Origin: PFJX01 sp964466195
Lineage (GTDB): Bacteria > Pseudomonadota > Gammaproteobacteria > Burkholderiales > Thiobacillaceae
DNA: 64,000 nucleotides
Assembly (NCBI GenBank): GCA_964466195.1
Contig: CAYXMQ010000014.1
Span: forward strand, 1 to 64,000
Direction: 5' to 3'
Positions 19,401 to 26,086 of the stretch are shown here, piece by piece (position 1 is the first letter of the stretch; the number at the start of each line of letters is the position of its first letter). The position numbers and the translations under genes were made by a program. A model generated the notes under the pieces. It did no database searches, had not been told where the DNA came from, and saw nothing but the letters and a program-made list of their open reading frames with translations.

Positions 19401-20101
19401 CCCGACTCGGCAATCTGCCCCGACCCGCGTACTTTCTGGCCGGAATGCTCGAAGCTGGCGGGCGGCAACGCATAGTCCAACCCCATCGCGGTCACGGCGC
19501 TCCAGATGCCGGAGGTCAGATCCCAGGCCCGCTTCGAGCCACCCGTGTAACCATCCAGCGCGGGGTTCTTGCCATGCTTGCGCAGGACTTCGGCGGTTTG
19601 CTTGAGCAGCCGCTCAACTGCGGGCTCGTTCGGCTGCACGAAAGCCGCGACCAGGTCGGGAAGATGGGACAAGCCGCCCCATTGGTTGCGCGGTAGCAGT
19701 TCCACGGTCTGTTCGAGCCGAGCCAGTTCAACGCCGGCTTCGCCGCGACGGCGCAAGACAAACGAAACCGTCGCCGTCTCGGCTTCCGTCAGCCGCGACA
19801 GCAAAGCGCCATCGAGTTGCACATCCAATTCGGTGATGTGGCAACGTTGGCCCGCATTGACGGCATCGATATGCCATTGTTTGGTTTTAAGGAATGCGGG
19901 AATCGATTCGACACTAAGGTCGAGTTCTTTCTCGTCCACAACGGAATCGTTGTTGATGCTCAACTCCCGGAGCATCGGGACAGCATTTTGAAAATCAGCA
20001 AGATTCAGCTTCGCGCCTAATGCGGCGGCAATGACCAGAAGCGGTTGCTTGGACGCTGATTCACCCATCGGTTCGCTGTCGTTCATTGCTCTGTCGTTCA
20101 T
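13472..20101 (-). CDS. Giant DUF4011/SF1 helicase/Vsr-like nuclease protein (Hhe-type) with an N-terminal transglutaminase-like domain
   Basis: A 2209-residue protein. Order: residues about 150-305 resemble a transglutaminase-like fold (Cys238 in ATCLDLALLF, His264 in RGHAFAGVWL, acidic residue Glu300 in LVLFETT); an acidic linker (355-390); DUF4011 from about 392 (VRWQRKLLDLSLRNNLLNF); SF1 helicase Walker A GPPGTGKS (713-720); a long coiled-coil insert (about 770-1530); Walker B DEAS (1567-1570), GDPKQLPPTNF (1591-1601), SVQGDERD (1762-1769), RRLNVAITRAR (1799-1809); a PD-(D/E)XK/Vsr-like nuclease with Glu1866, Asp1892 and IECDG (1908-1912); and DUF3320 (about 2055-2135). DUF4011-helicase-Vsr proteins are described as Hhe in defence surveys. 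The ATG at 20101 was taken; one five codons in (20086) is equally possible. Leads the OLD/RhuM genes. Confidence 0.88.
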   Translation of the reverse strand: MNDRAMNDSEPMGESASKQPLLVIAAALGAKLNLADFQNAVPMLRELSINNDSVVDEKELDLSVESIPAFLKTKQWHIDAVNAGQRCHITELDVQLDGALLSRLTEAETATVSFVLRRRGEAGVELARLEQTVELLPRNQWGGLSHLPDLVAAFVQPNEPAVERLLKQTAEVLRKHGKNPALDGYTGGSKRAWDLTSGIWSAVTAMGLDYALPPASFEHSGQKVRGSGQIAESGLATCLDLALLFCSAIEQAGLNPLLVFIRGHAFAGVWLKNEEFSTAVVDDITALRKRIKLKELVLFETTLATQRPAPTFSYAVQLGAQHVSENEEEAFELAVDIRRARLQRIKPLASAEAHSAASPVETAPDVEPSFDEAPDLPDDDVVAEPDPATLNPKDRLVRWQRKLLDLSLRNNLLNFKGGKKSLKLEAPDPGALEDLLAEGRTLKLLSRPDLMDGADPRNQAIHEGREREDVRREHAREALRRHEVFVAIQQTELDSRLVELYRAARTTLQEGGANTLFLALGFLSWTRDEKGKTQAGQRYRAPLILVPVTLNRKSVRSGFSLTLHDDEPRFNPTLIEMLRQDFKLNLGVAEGELPKDDAGLDVVAIWKAVSQAVKDIPGWEVSEDVALAMFSFAKYLMWKDLTDRTEQLRENPVVRHLIDTPRESFPAGVDFPSPKRLDHEYTPEQTFCPLAADSSQLSAVMAAARGKDFVLVGPPGTGKSQTISNLIAQCLAERKRVLFVSEKIAALDVVYRRLREVGLGEFCLELHSSKARKLDVLAQLEKAWNAHGEIDPDAWRAEARRLKQLRDQLNVYVERLHHRHGNGMTVYEAIGRVVAGTDVSALALSWPSPHAHDTRAMETLRDVADRLEVNAQAVGYAGISDNPLAAIGNTEWAPRWQQGLIEAACAIVPAAQAVTQSAGHFLQTVVLSQPPLDRRVRGAIAVLARTLPQAAGRDWRFVLRNDARTLAERLHEGAALLSQHRAINAELTPPWPDEVINTGRQGLKLLQQRAALYAHLGQPWPPGVIEALRKGLGLLDELDRTTEQLTVKYSEQVESLNVNQLQREWAKAEKAIWPLSWFGKRTIGKTLGATVAASVANAGELDVGKDLATLVKIRALRAEIAALDPSPLAESIWAGLKTRPEWVHSAIALQTALAAARNEQPWIDNNFEPIAEGYCGERLCKELERMRLLRLLDGELAKLAWLGEETTGVWTGLSTHTGHMDAGLSFQEAYAGIRESGALTGDHAAVAGGDCGAALQSDLQHLRLRTQVEQKLAGLAELSPLTAGLWNGLHTRTDELDKALKFQSSIAAVIANLAARPEDIAAIKAPLERLIGDGNALLEPGGVIAEAGAGYLAAWGGLQPALDRLTTAGQFTDAGKTEFAEATLDQLIERSNAIVSAENRLHAWCAWRKVGDQAAGLGLAPLVAGIETGAVTPGSVRRVFETNYSRWWLNGVVDEEPVIRAFVSAEHEKRIADFRALDQRFTDLTRAWVRASLCANLPKQDGVPRNSEWGILRHEMSKKKRHMPLRELMSNIPTALTSLTPCLLMSPLSIAQYLAADASRFDVVVFDEASQIPVWDAVGAIARGKQVVMVGDPKQLPPTNFFDRAESDLDDEDVEGDLESILDECLGANLPTMNLAWHYRSRHESLIAFSNHRYYGGGLVTFPSPVTEDRAVSFHPVAGVYEKGGARINKPEAHALVADLVARLKSPGFRESRLTIGVVTFNGEQQALIEDLLDEERRKDPALEPWFAETELEPVFVKNLESVQGDERDIMYFSITYGPDLHGAVSMNFGPMNREGGERRLNVAITRARHELRVFSSLRPEQMDLARTQALGVRDLKLFLEFAERGPRALAEASHGSQGDYESPFEEGVAGALGRQGWQLHTQVGASAFRIDLAVVHPDAPGVYLSGIECDGATYHRSATARDRDQLREHVLRGLGWEIQRVWSTDWWIDPAGTLEKLDARLRVLLDVSREERAEAAEKEAARLAVEEAIAEAESATALLPDDGRQPTAGSPEQPLVEAQSRETAEVYARNVSEALPTSGAVFTEADPLSVVDGIDVDAFFDADYEPNLARMIAHVIEIEGPVLDAVLARRIARAHGWQRTGSRIRERVEALAAKQFKTTEEDVGTFYWPAWLSPDGPVVFRRAAGDANRAVDEICMEELAVLAKMVIAAGSTGESAIASMAKAIGLHQIRAVSRGRLEKAMQIELGTS

Positions 20102-20730
20102 TTCCCTGTTCCTGTCTGCAGCAGAATTTGGCCGTTTTTATGAAATAACCATGGCTCACTCTGGAAAATTGCTGAGGCTCATCGTTCTTGGCGATGCGCG
20201 ACGCATATTGTCATACCCCCGTTTAGGGTCAATGGTGGGCAGCTGGAACATTGCCTTGCCGCATAATGCGCATGGAAACAGAAGCCATCCGGAGCTGACG
20301 TTTTTTTGACCATGGTGGTCCCGCAGTTTGCGGCATCCCGGAGCCAAACCAAACCGACTGGCTAGGACTTTTCAGTGGTTCCGCGATGGACCGTTCCTGG
20401 CTGGGTTCTGCTCAACGAATGCGTTCACGATTGCTGACGTTCACACAAAATTAGTGTCATGGCTTGGCCGTCAGAAATGGGCAAACAGCCAAGTAGACAT
20501 CCGGCAGGTCCCGGAGTAGAGCCGCCCCTCTAATGTCTGTTGGAGCTAGAAGGCGACAGGCCGGTTTTGGACGACAACACGCATTGCAGCCCCTCCACAA
20601 AGCTGACGTTCAGCATGAATAGAGCGGCTAATCTGGATGGCCGGAATGGCCGACCATGAGCCCGTATCGAAAAGGGCTGTCGCAGCAGCCGGCTTGCGCG
20701 GCCGACACGATCAAACAAGCAACGGCCGAA
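20102..20730. other. 629-base non-coding stretch between the island and the two-component operon
   Basis: No credible gene. On the minus strand TTGACC (20236-20231) with CAATAT 16 bases on is a weak promoter candidate for the giant helicase gene. The nine-base word GCTGACGTT occurs three times (20294-20302, 20433-20441, 20602-20610). I found no copy of the tRNA-Leu 3' end here, so no attachment-site repeat is visible. Confidence 0.5.
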
Positions 20731-21354
20731 TCAAGCCGACGGCCTGAGCACGCCGGATTCCAGCGCCATACGCACCAGTTCGGGCACGCTGCGCGCGTGC
20801 ATCTTCTCCATCATGCGCGCCTTGAATACTTCGATGGTGCGCGGGCTGAGGCCGAGTTCCTCGGCAATTTCCCGGTTGGGCCTGCCGGCGACGACCAGGT
20901 CCATGACTTGGCGCTCGCGTTCCGACAAGCGCTCAATACGGGCCGCGATTTCGGCGACGTAGGTGTAGCTGGCGTATTCCCGCGTATCCCGGTCTATCGC
21001 CTCTTCCACCGCTTCCAGCAGCGCCTCTTCCTCATAGGGTTTTTCCAGAAAGTCGACAGCGCCGCCTTTCAATGCGGCGCGGGCATGCGCAAGGTCGCCG
21101 TGGCCGGTGAGAAAGACGATGGGCAAGGTGCAGCCGCGCGCGAGCAAAGCCTGTTGCAGAGCCAGGCCATCCATGCCGCCCATACGCAAATCGAGCAGCA
21201 AACAGCCGCGCCAGTCCGACAGCCAAGCCGCCAGAAAGGCTTCGGCGCTGGCAAACGCGCGCGTGCGGTAACCGCGAAATTTGAGCAGCAGCGCGAGCGA
21301 GTCACGCACGGCTTCGTCGTCGTCGACGATGGTGACAACAGATTCGATCATCAT
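20731..21354 (-). CDS. FixJ-type response regulator (REC plus LuxR helix-turn-helix)
   Basis: A 207-residue regulator. The receiver has the acidic pair (IVDDDEAV), the phosphoacceptor Asp55 (LLLDLRMGGMDG), the Thr of FLTGHGD, and the Lys of FLEKPYEEEAL. The C-terminal LuxR-type helix-turn-helix is LSERERQVMDLVVAGRPNREIAEELGLSPRTIEVFKARMMEKM. Its start overlaps the histidine kinase stop by 4 bases (ATGA), so it is its cognate partner. The family (FixJ, TodT, StyR) activates transcription after phosphorylation. Targets are not visible in sequence; its place at the end of a phosphate-transporter operon suggests a link with phosphate or energy status. Confidence 0.93.
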   Translation of the reverse strand: MMIESVVTIVDDDEAVRDSLALLLKFRGYRTRAFASAEAFLAAWLSDWRGCLLLDLRMGGMDGLALQQALLARGCTLPIVFLTGHGDLAHARAALKGGAVDFLEKPYEEEALLEAVEEAIDRDTREYASYTYVAEIAARIERLSERERQVMDLVVAGRPNREIAEELGLSPRTIEVFKARMMEKMHARSVPELVRMALESGVLRPSA

Positions 21355-23015
21355 GTGCCTATCGGTAACGTAAAACAGAATCGAGTCGGATGGCTGCCGG
21401 CCAGCCAGAGTTCACCGCCGTGCGCCTGCACCAGGGTGCGGCTGATGGCCAGGCCCAGACCCATGCCTTCGGGTTTGCTGGTCGCGAAAGATTCGAACAG
21501 GCGGCCCTCCATCTCGGCGCTGATGCCGGCGCCGTTGTCCGTGACGCAGACCTGGATCAGGTCGCCCTCGATGCGCTGAGCGCTGATCTCGATTTCGCGC
21601 TGTTCGGGGCCCGCAGCAAGCGCCTGGATGGCATTGACCAGCAGGTTGTGCAGCACCGTGCCCATCTGCACCCGGTCGGCATGCACGCTGGGCAAGGTGT
21701 CGTCCAGCGCCAGCTTGAACACGATGGTCTGGCGATCGCTGCGCCGTTTCACATAAGTCAGACTCTCGTCGATCAACTCGGCCAGCGTGAAGGTTTCGCT
21801 GCGCAGGCCGCCGCCGCGGAAAAACTCGCGCAAACGGCGCATGACCTGGCCGGCGCGATTGGCTTCGCGATCGATCTTCTCCAGCGTATCGGCCAGCAGG
21901 GCGCCATGCCGCGCCGGATCGGCCAGCATCGAACGGCTGGCGCGGGCATAGTTGGCGACAGCGGAAAGCGGCTGGTTCAGCTCATGCGCGATGGCCTGCG
22001 CCATTTCCCCCGCCGCGGCCAGGCGCATGGCCTGATTCAGTTCCGCTTCGCGCTGGTGCAGACGCTCTTCGGTGGCGCGGCGCACGTTCACCGTCATGCC
22101 GAGAAACAGCATGGTCACCGCCAGGCCCAGCATCAGCATCTGAAACTCGACCACGGTAATGGCATGTGATCCGCGCCAGTCCAGGATGATGTTGATGCCG
22201 ACATGGCTGCCGGCCAGCGCGATGGTCGCACCCTGAATGCCATGCCGCATGGCGATCCAGATCATCGGCAGGAACAACAGGTAGAAGAATTTGAATTCAT
22301 CGGCGTATCTAAAACCAAAGATCACCCACAGCGCGAAGGCGATGGCGGCGGCCTGCAACGCCATCTCGCGCGATATCGGCCAACTCCAGATGCGCCAGTT
22401 CCGCCAGCCCTGCCAGTTGATGTTGGCATGCACCAGCACCAGCGGCGTGATGATCAGCACTCGGATCAGCGCGCCGACCCAGATATTGACCAGATCCGCC
22501 ATCCAGGCCCAGGCGTCGGGCGCCGCTTCCGGGCTGCGCGAGAAGACATGCACGCTGGCATCGAGCCAGGCCGCCAGCACCGCGATCAGCAGCAGCAGGG
22601 TCAGGTCGCGCTGCGACTTGAGTTGCGGATCGATGCGCCAAACGTGCAGCAACCAGGCCACCAGCCCCCACAGCCCGAGCATCAACAAGCCCGCCGCCCA
22701 CAACGCCGGCAACCAATCACTCGGCATGCCGTGCATCGGCAAGCCGACCAGAAACGTCACCGCAATCAACAACGGCGCGTAGTGCAGGCCGTACAGCAGC
22801 AGAAAAGCGATGGTCAGCCCGGGCACGGGCGTCCACGGCGCCAGCGCCAGCGGCAACACGGTTTGCGGATTGCTCAGCGCATTCAGCACCATGCTGGCGA
22901 GGCCGAAGGCGAGCAGGACTTTCCAGGAAACGACGAGCTTGGCGGTGGGCAAGATAGATTCGCTACTCAGGATCAGCTGATTTTCACGACGATATCGTGC
23001 AGCGTATTGGCGCAA
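21351..23015 (-). CDS. MASE1-domain sensor histidine kinase
   Basis: Up to 554 residues. Eight or so membrane segments fill residues 30-310, in the pattern of the MASE1 sensor domain. Then HisKA with the H-box His344 (AQAIAHELNQPLSAVANYARAS), N-box (LHNLLVNAIQAL), G1 (VTDNGAGIS) and G2 (GMGLGLAISRTLV). The H-box ELNQPL is typical of the FixL/DctB group that pairs with FixJ-type regulators. The start is uncertain: the frame opens at 23015, overlapping the DUF47 gene by 43 bases, and the ATG before VLNALSN (about 22889) would lose part of the first membrane helix. No PAS domain, so it is not a FixL oxygen sensor. Confidence 0.9.
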   Translation of the reverse strand: MRQYAARYRRENQLILSSESILPTAKLVVSWKVLLAFGLASMVLNALSNPQTVLPLALAPWTPVPGLTIAFLLLYGLHYAPLLIAVTFLVGLPMHGMPSDWLPALWAAGLLMLGLWGLVAWLLHVWRIDPQLKSQRDLTLLLLIAVLAAWLDASVHVFSRSPEAAPDAWAWMADLVNIWVGALIRVLIITPLVLVHANINWQGWRNWRIWSWPISREMALQAAAIAFALWVIFGFRYADEFKFFYLLFLPMIWIAMRHGIQGATIALAGSHVGINIILDWRGSHAITVVEFQMLMLGLAVTMLFLGMTVNVRRATEERLHQREAELNQAMRLAAAGEMAQAIAHELNQPLSAVANYARASRSMLADPARHGALLADTLEKIDREANRAGQVMRRLREFFRGGGLRSETFTLAELIDESLTYVKRRSDRQTIVFKLALDDTLPSVHADRVQMGTVLHNLLVNAIQALAAGPEQREIEISAQRIEGDLIQVCVTDNGAGISAEMEGRLFESFATSKPEGMGLGLAISRTLVQAHGGELWLAGSHPTRFCFTLPIGT

Positions 23016-23677
23016 TGCGCCATCCGGTCCGCCGCACGCGCCAGGTGCTGATAAATCTCGCGCCGCTTCAGCATGTTGAGATAGTCATCGCCCTGAAACA
23101 AATCGGCCAGCGCCTTGCGATACAGCTTTTCGACCCGGCGCTCGGCCTTGCGCGCGGCATCCGCCTCATGCGCCGCCTGTGTCGGGCTGTCGCCCAGCTT
23201 GGTGAATCCGGCGCTGATCGCCTGGCAACCGGTGCGCAACGCGGAAGCCATTTCGTAGGTATAGCGATCCGGCGTGACGCCAAGCACATCCATTTCGTTC
23301 ACGGTGTCCTTGCAATAGTTGACGATGGCATCCAGGTCCATGATCGCGCGGTAGATGTCTTCGCGGTCCATCTGCGTCGAGAATGCTTCGTTCAGGGTGT
23401 GGATGTTGTTGATCTTGAGGGTGTCGGCGTCGTGTTCGTCGCGTTTGATGTGCTTGCCGATTTCGGCGTCCGCGGTACCCATGAAATCGACCAGCAGATT
23501 CACCGTATGCAATACCTGCGTCGCCTGCTGGTGCAGCAACAAAAAGAAATCCGGCGCGCGCGGAAAAACGCGGTCGAGCACCCGATGCACGACGGAAGCG
23601 CCATGGCCCTGGCCGGCGCTTGCATCGCTGGCATTCGTGCGATCGACCTGCGCGGCGTTTTCATGGTTGCGTTTCAT
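22973..23677 (-). CDS. DUF47/PhoU-like Pit accessory protein
   Basis: A 234-residue all-helical protein of the DUF47 (PhoU-related) family: RVFPRAPDFFLLLHQQATQVLHTVNLLVDFM, then EIGKHIKRDEHDADTLKINNIHTLNEAFSTQMDREDIYRAIMDLDAIVNYCKDTVNEM, and the C-terminal EIYQHLARAADRMAHCANTLHDIVVKIS. The E-x-x-D and D-x-x-x-H/D clusters are the metal-binding type seen in PhoU. These proteins are encoded beside PiT transporters and modulate their activity. It overlaps pit by 4 bases at one end and the histidine kinase frame at the other. Confidence 0.93.
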   Translation of the reverse strand: MKRNHENAAQVDRTNASDASAGQGHGASVVHRVLDRVFPRAPDFFLLLHQQATQVLHTVNLLVDFMGTADAEIGKHIKRDEHDADTLKINNIHTLNEAFSTQMDREDIYRAIMDLDAIVNYCKDTVNEMDVLGVTPDRYTYEMASALRTGCQAISAGFTKLGDSPTQAAHEADAARKAERRVEKLYRKALADLFQGDDYLNMLKRREIYQHLARAADRMAHCANTLHDIVVKIS

Positions 23678-24723
23678 AACTGTCCCCTGCGAATGAAGGC
23701 TTGCACCAGGGCGAGGATGACCGCGCCCATGAAGGCGGCGGCGGGAATGGTGATCACCCAGGTCATCACGATCTCGCCCGCCTTGCTCCAGCGCACTGCG
23801 CGCGGCCGTTCCGAAGCGCCGATGCCCATGATGGACGTAGCCACCACGTGCGTGGTGGAAACCGGCGCGCCGATCAGCGACGCGGAAAAGACCACGCCGG
23901 CGGAGGTCAGCTGCGAGTTCAGCGCATGCAGCGGACGCACCTTGTAGATCGCGAAACCCAAGGTGCGCACGATGCGCCAGCCGCCCGACATGATGCCCAG
24001 CGTCATCGCGCTGGCGCAGGTCAGCACCACCCAGAACGGCACTTCGAAACGCGGAATGAAGCCGCCCAGCACCAACACCAGCGTCAGGATGCCCATGCTC
24101 TTCTGCGCATCGTTGGCGCCGTGTGCGAACGCCAGTCCGGCGGCGGTGACGTACTGCCCCCAGCGCAGCTGCCGATTGAGTCGGGGCGTGGCAGTACGAA
24201 ACACCAGGCTGAAAAATTTATGGAGGCCGTAACCGACCCAAAACCCGATGATCGGCGACAGCACCAGCGCCAACAGCACCTTGGTGACGCCGGTCAGACG
24301 ACCGTGGCTGAACAACTCCTGAAAGCCCCAGACCACATGGCTGGCGTCCACCGCCAGCAGAATCGAGCCGATCAGGCCGCCCACCAGCGCATGCGAAGAC
24401 GAGGAGGGAATGCCTTTGCGCCAGGTGATCAGATTCCAGCAGATCGCCCCGGCCAGTCCGCTGATCAATACGGTCAGCGAAACCTCGCGCGGCAAATCGG
24501 AAAGCTGGATGAACGAGCCGATGGTATTGGCTACCGCCGTGCCGCCCAGCAACGGGCCAAGAAACTCGAACACGCCGACCAGAATCACCGCCTGCATCGG
24601 CAACATGGCGCGGGAAGCGATTACCGTGGCGACGATGTTGGCGGCGTCATGGAAACCGTTGGTGAAATCAAACGCGATAACGATCAGGACGGCCAGCACC
24701 GCAAGCAGGATGTGCGTGTCCAT
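23674..24723 (-). CDS. pit: PiT-family inorganic phosphate permease
   Basis: A 349-residue membrane protein with the two inverted PiT repeats, each with its signature: GFHDAANIVATVIASRA near the N-terminus and FAHGANDAQKSMGILTLVL in the second half. About nine or ten membrane segments. It imports phosphate (as metal-phosphate or with cations) at low affinity. First gene of a four-gene overlapping operon with the DUF47 protein, a MASE1 kinase and a FixJ-like regulator; the pit/DUF47 junction is ATGA. Confidence 0.95.
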   Translation of the reverse strand: MDTHILLAVLAVLIVIAFDFTNGFHDAANIVATVIASRAMLPMQAVILVGVFEFLGPLLGGTAVANTIGSFIQLSDLPREVSLTVLISGLAGAICWNLITWRKGIPSSSSHALVGGLIGSILLAVDASHVVWGFQELFSHGRLTGVTKVLLALVLSPIIGFWVGYGLHKFFSLVFRTATPRLNRQLRWGQYVTAAGLAFAHGANDAQKSMGILTLVLVLGGFIPRFEVPFWVVLTCASAMTLGIMSGGWRIVRTLGFAIYKVRPLHALNSQLTSAGVVFSASLIGAPVSTTHVVATSIMGIGASERPRAVRWSKAGEIVMTWVITIPAAAFMGAVILALVQAFIRRGQL

Positions 24724-24743
24724 GCCGCCAGAATGCCGCGGTG

Positions 24744-25946
24744 TCAGGCGAACCAGGAAAAACCGCTGTAGGAGTCGGCGGTTTTATCCATTGAAAGGCC
24801 CACCACATCCTTGCCGCTGAACGAGAAGTTGATGTGCGACGGATCGATAGTGCCATTCGCAGTCTCGTTCTGGCGCACCTTGAACAGCACCGTGGCGGCC
24901 TGTTCTCTGCTGTTGTAATAGACGCCCAGCGGGGTCGGTGCGAGCGAGATTTCGCTGTCTTTCAACGTCATGTCCAGGTTATAGCCGTCGCCGCGTCCGC
25001 TGCCGGTGGCGCGTTCGATCTTCCAATTGAAAACATTTTCCACCGAGGCCGCATCCATCTGCTTGCTGAACTGGAAAACCATCGCGAACGTATTCTCGTT
25101 GCCGGCGGTTGCCAGATAGGCATTCAAGCCGGAAACCAGCGTTCCCGGCCCCAGCTTGGCGGGGAAGAAGCCGTACAGCGGACTGGAGTAGGTCGCCACC
25201 ATCTTGGGCTTGGTTTTCTCGTAGATGTACTGGCTGAGGTCGCGGGCCAGCGCCGGGTCGTTCGGCGCCAGGCCGGCCGCGACGTCCAGCGCCTGGCTGG
25301 TTTCACCGCTATCGGTCAGCGCGTAGCCCATTTCCGCATAGGCGCCCCAATAGTCGCTCTTGAGCGCGATGGCCGCCTTGAACGCGTCGATCGCAAAGTC
25401 ATAGCGTTCCTGTTTGGCGTAGACCTGGCCCAGGCCGAAAGCGCCGAACGGCTCCTTCGGCGCCAACTGGCGCACGAACTCGAACTGGGCTTTGGCCTCA
25501 TCGAGGCGACCGGTCGCCAGATAACCTTGTCCGAGCGAATAGCGGTTCGCCGCGCTGGGGTTGTTCTGCACCGCCAGCTCGAACTCTGCGGCCGCCTCGT
25601 CGTAACGTTGTTCCGTGGTGTAGATCTTGCCCAGTTGCACGTGCAGGTCGTCGCGCTTCGGGTCGATCTTCAAGGCCTTTTGATACGACTCGATGGCGCC
25701 CTGCGTATTGCCTTGGCTGAGCTGCGCGCGCGCCATGTAATCGTAAGCGTTGATCGCCGTATTGGAGCCGGGTGACAGCCGGATGGCCCGATTGAAGCTG
25801 GTGATCGCCAGTTCGTAGCTTTTACCGGTGAACTGGCCCAAGCCCTTGTCCAACTCGCGCAAGGCCAGATTGTCCAGCTGCGCCGATTTGCTGGTGGCGC
25901 TTCGGAACAATACAGACGCTAATGCTGAGTTATCGGGTATTTCCAT
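24744..25946 (-). CDS. TPR-repeat protein with a C-terminal beta domain
   Basis: A 400-residue protein without a signal peptide. Residues about 30-250 are six or seven tetratricopeptide repeats (AITSFNRAIRLSPGSN, AIESYQKALKIDPKRD, AAAEFELAVQNNPSAA, AKAQFEFVRQLAPKEP, AIDAFKAAIALKSDY). The last 140 residues are different: a beta-rich domain (NTFAMVFQFSKQMDAASVENVFNWKI ... TVLFKVRQNETANGTIDPSHINFSFSGKDV) that recalls the Ig-like adhesion/SbsA type but that I cannot assign. TPR arrays bind partner proteins; no partner is evident. It lies 20 bases upstream of pit in the same direction, so it may be the operon's first gene. Confidence 0.75.
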   Translation of the reverse strand: MEIPDNSALASVLFRSATSKSAQLDNLALRELDKGLGQFTGKSYELAITSFNRAIRLSPGSNTAINAYDYMARAQLSQGNTQGAIESYQKALKIDPKRDDLHVQLGKIYTTEQRYDEAAAEFELAVQNNPSAANRYSLGQGYLATGRLDEAKAQFEFVRQLAPKEPFGAFGLGQVYAKQERYDFAIDAFKAAIALKSDYWGAYAEMGYALTDSGETSQALDVAAGLAPNDPALARDLSQYIYEKTKPKMVATYSSPLYGFFPAKLGPGTLVSGLNAYLATAGNENTFAMVFQFSKQMDAASVENVFNWKIERATGSGRGDGYNLDMTLKDSEISLAPTPLGVYYNSREQAATVLFKVRQNETANGTIDPSHINFSFSGKDVVGLSMDKTADSYSGFSWFA

Positions 25947-26086
25947 GTCCGCTCACACCTCATGATCGGCCGGCTTCGGTTTGCAGAATCGCTGCTTACG
26001 ATTTAGCACAGCTTGGCCGATCCAGCACAATGCATTTGCATCGCCGTTCTCGCCAAGCGATCTATTTCGAAGCAAGCGCCAGGGCA

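Noticed and set aside
9821..20730. tRNA-Leu as an attachment site with a direct repeat at the far end of the island
   Set aside because: I looked for copies of the tRNA 3' end and anticodon stem in 20.1-20.7 kb and found none, and no integrase gene is present.
21351..23015. FixL oxygen sensor
   Set aside because: Despite the FixJ-like partner and FixL-like H-box, the sensor part is a multi-pass MASE1 domain with no haem-binding PAS.
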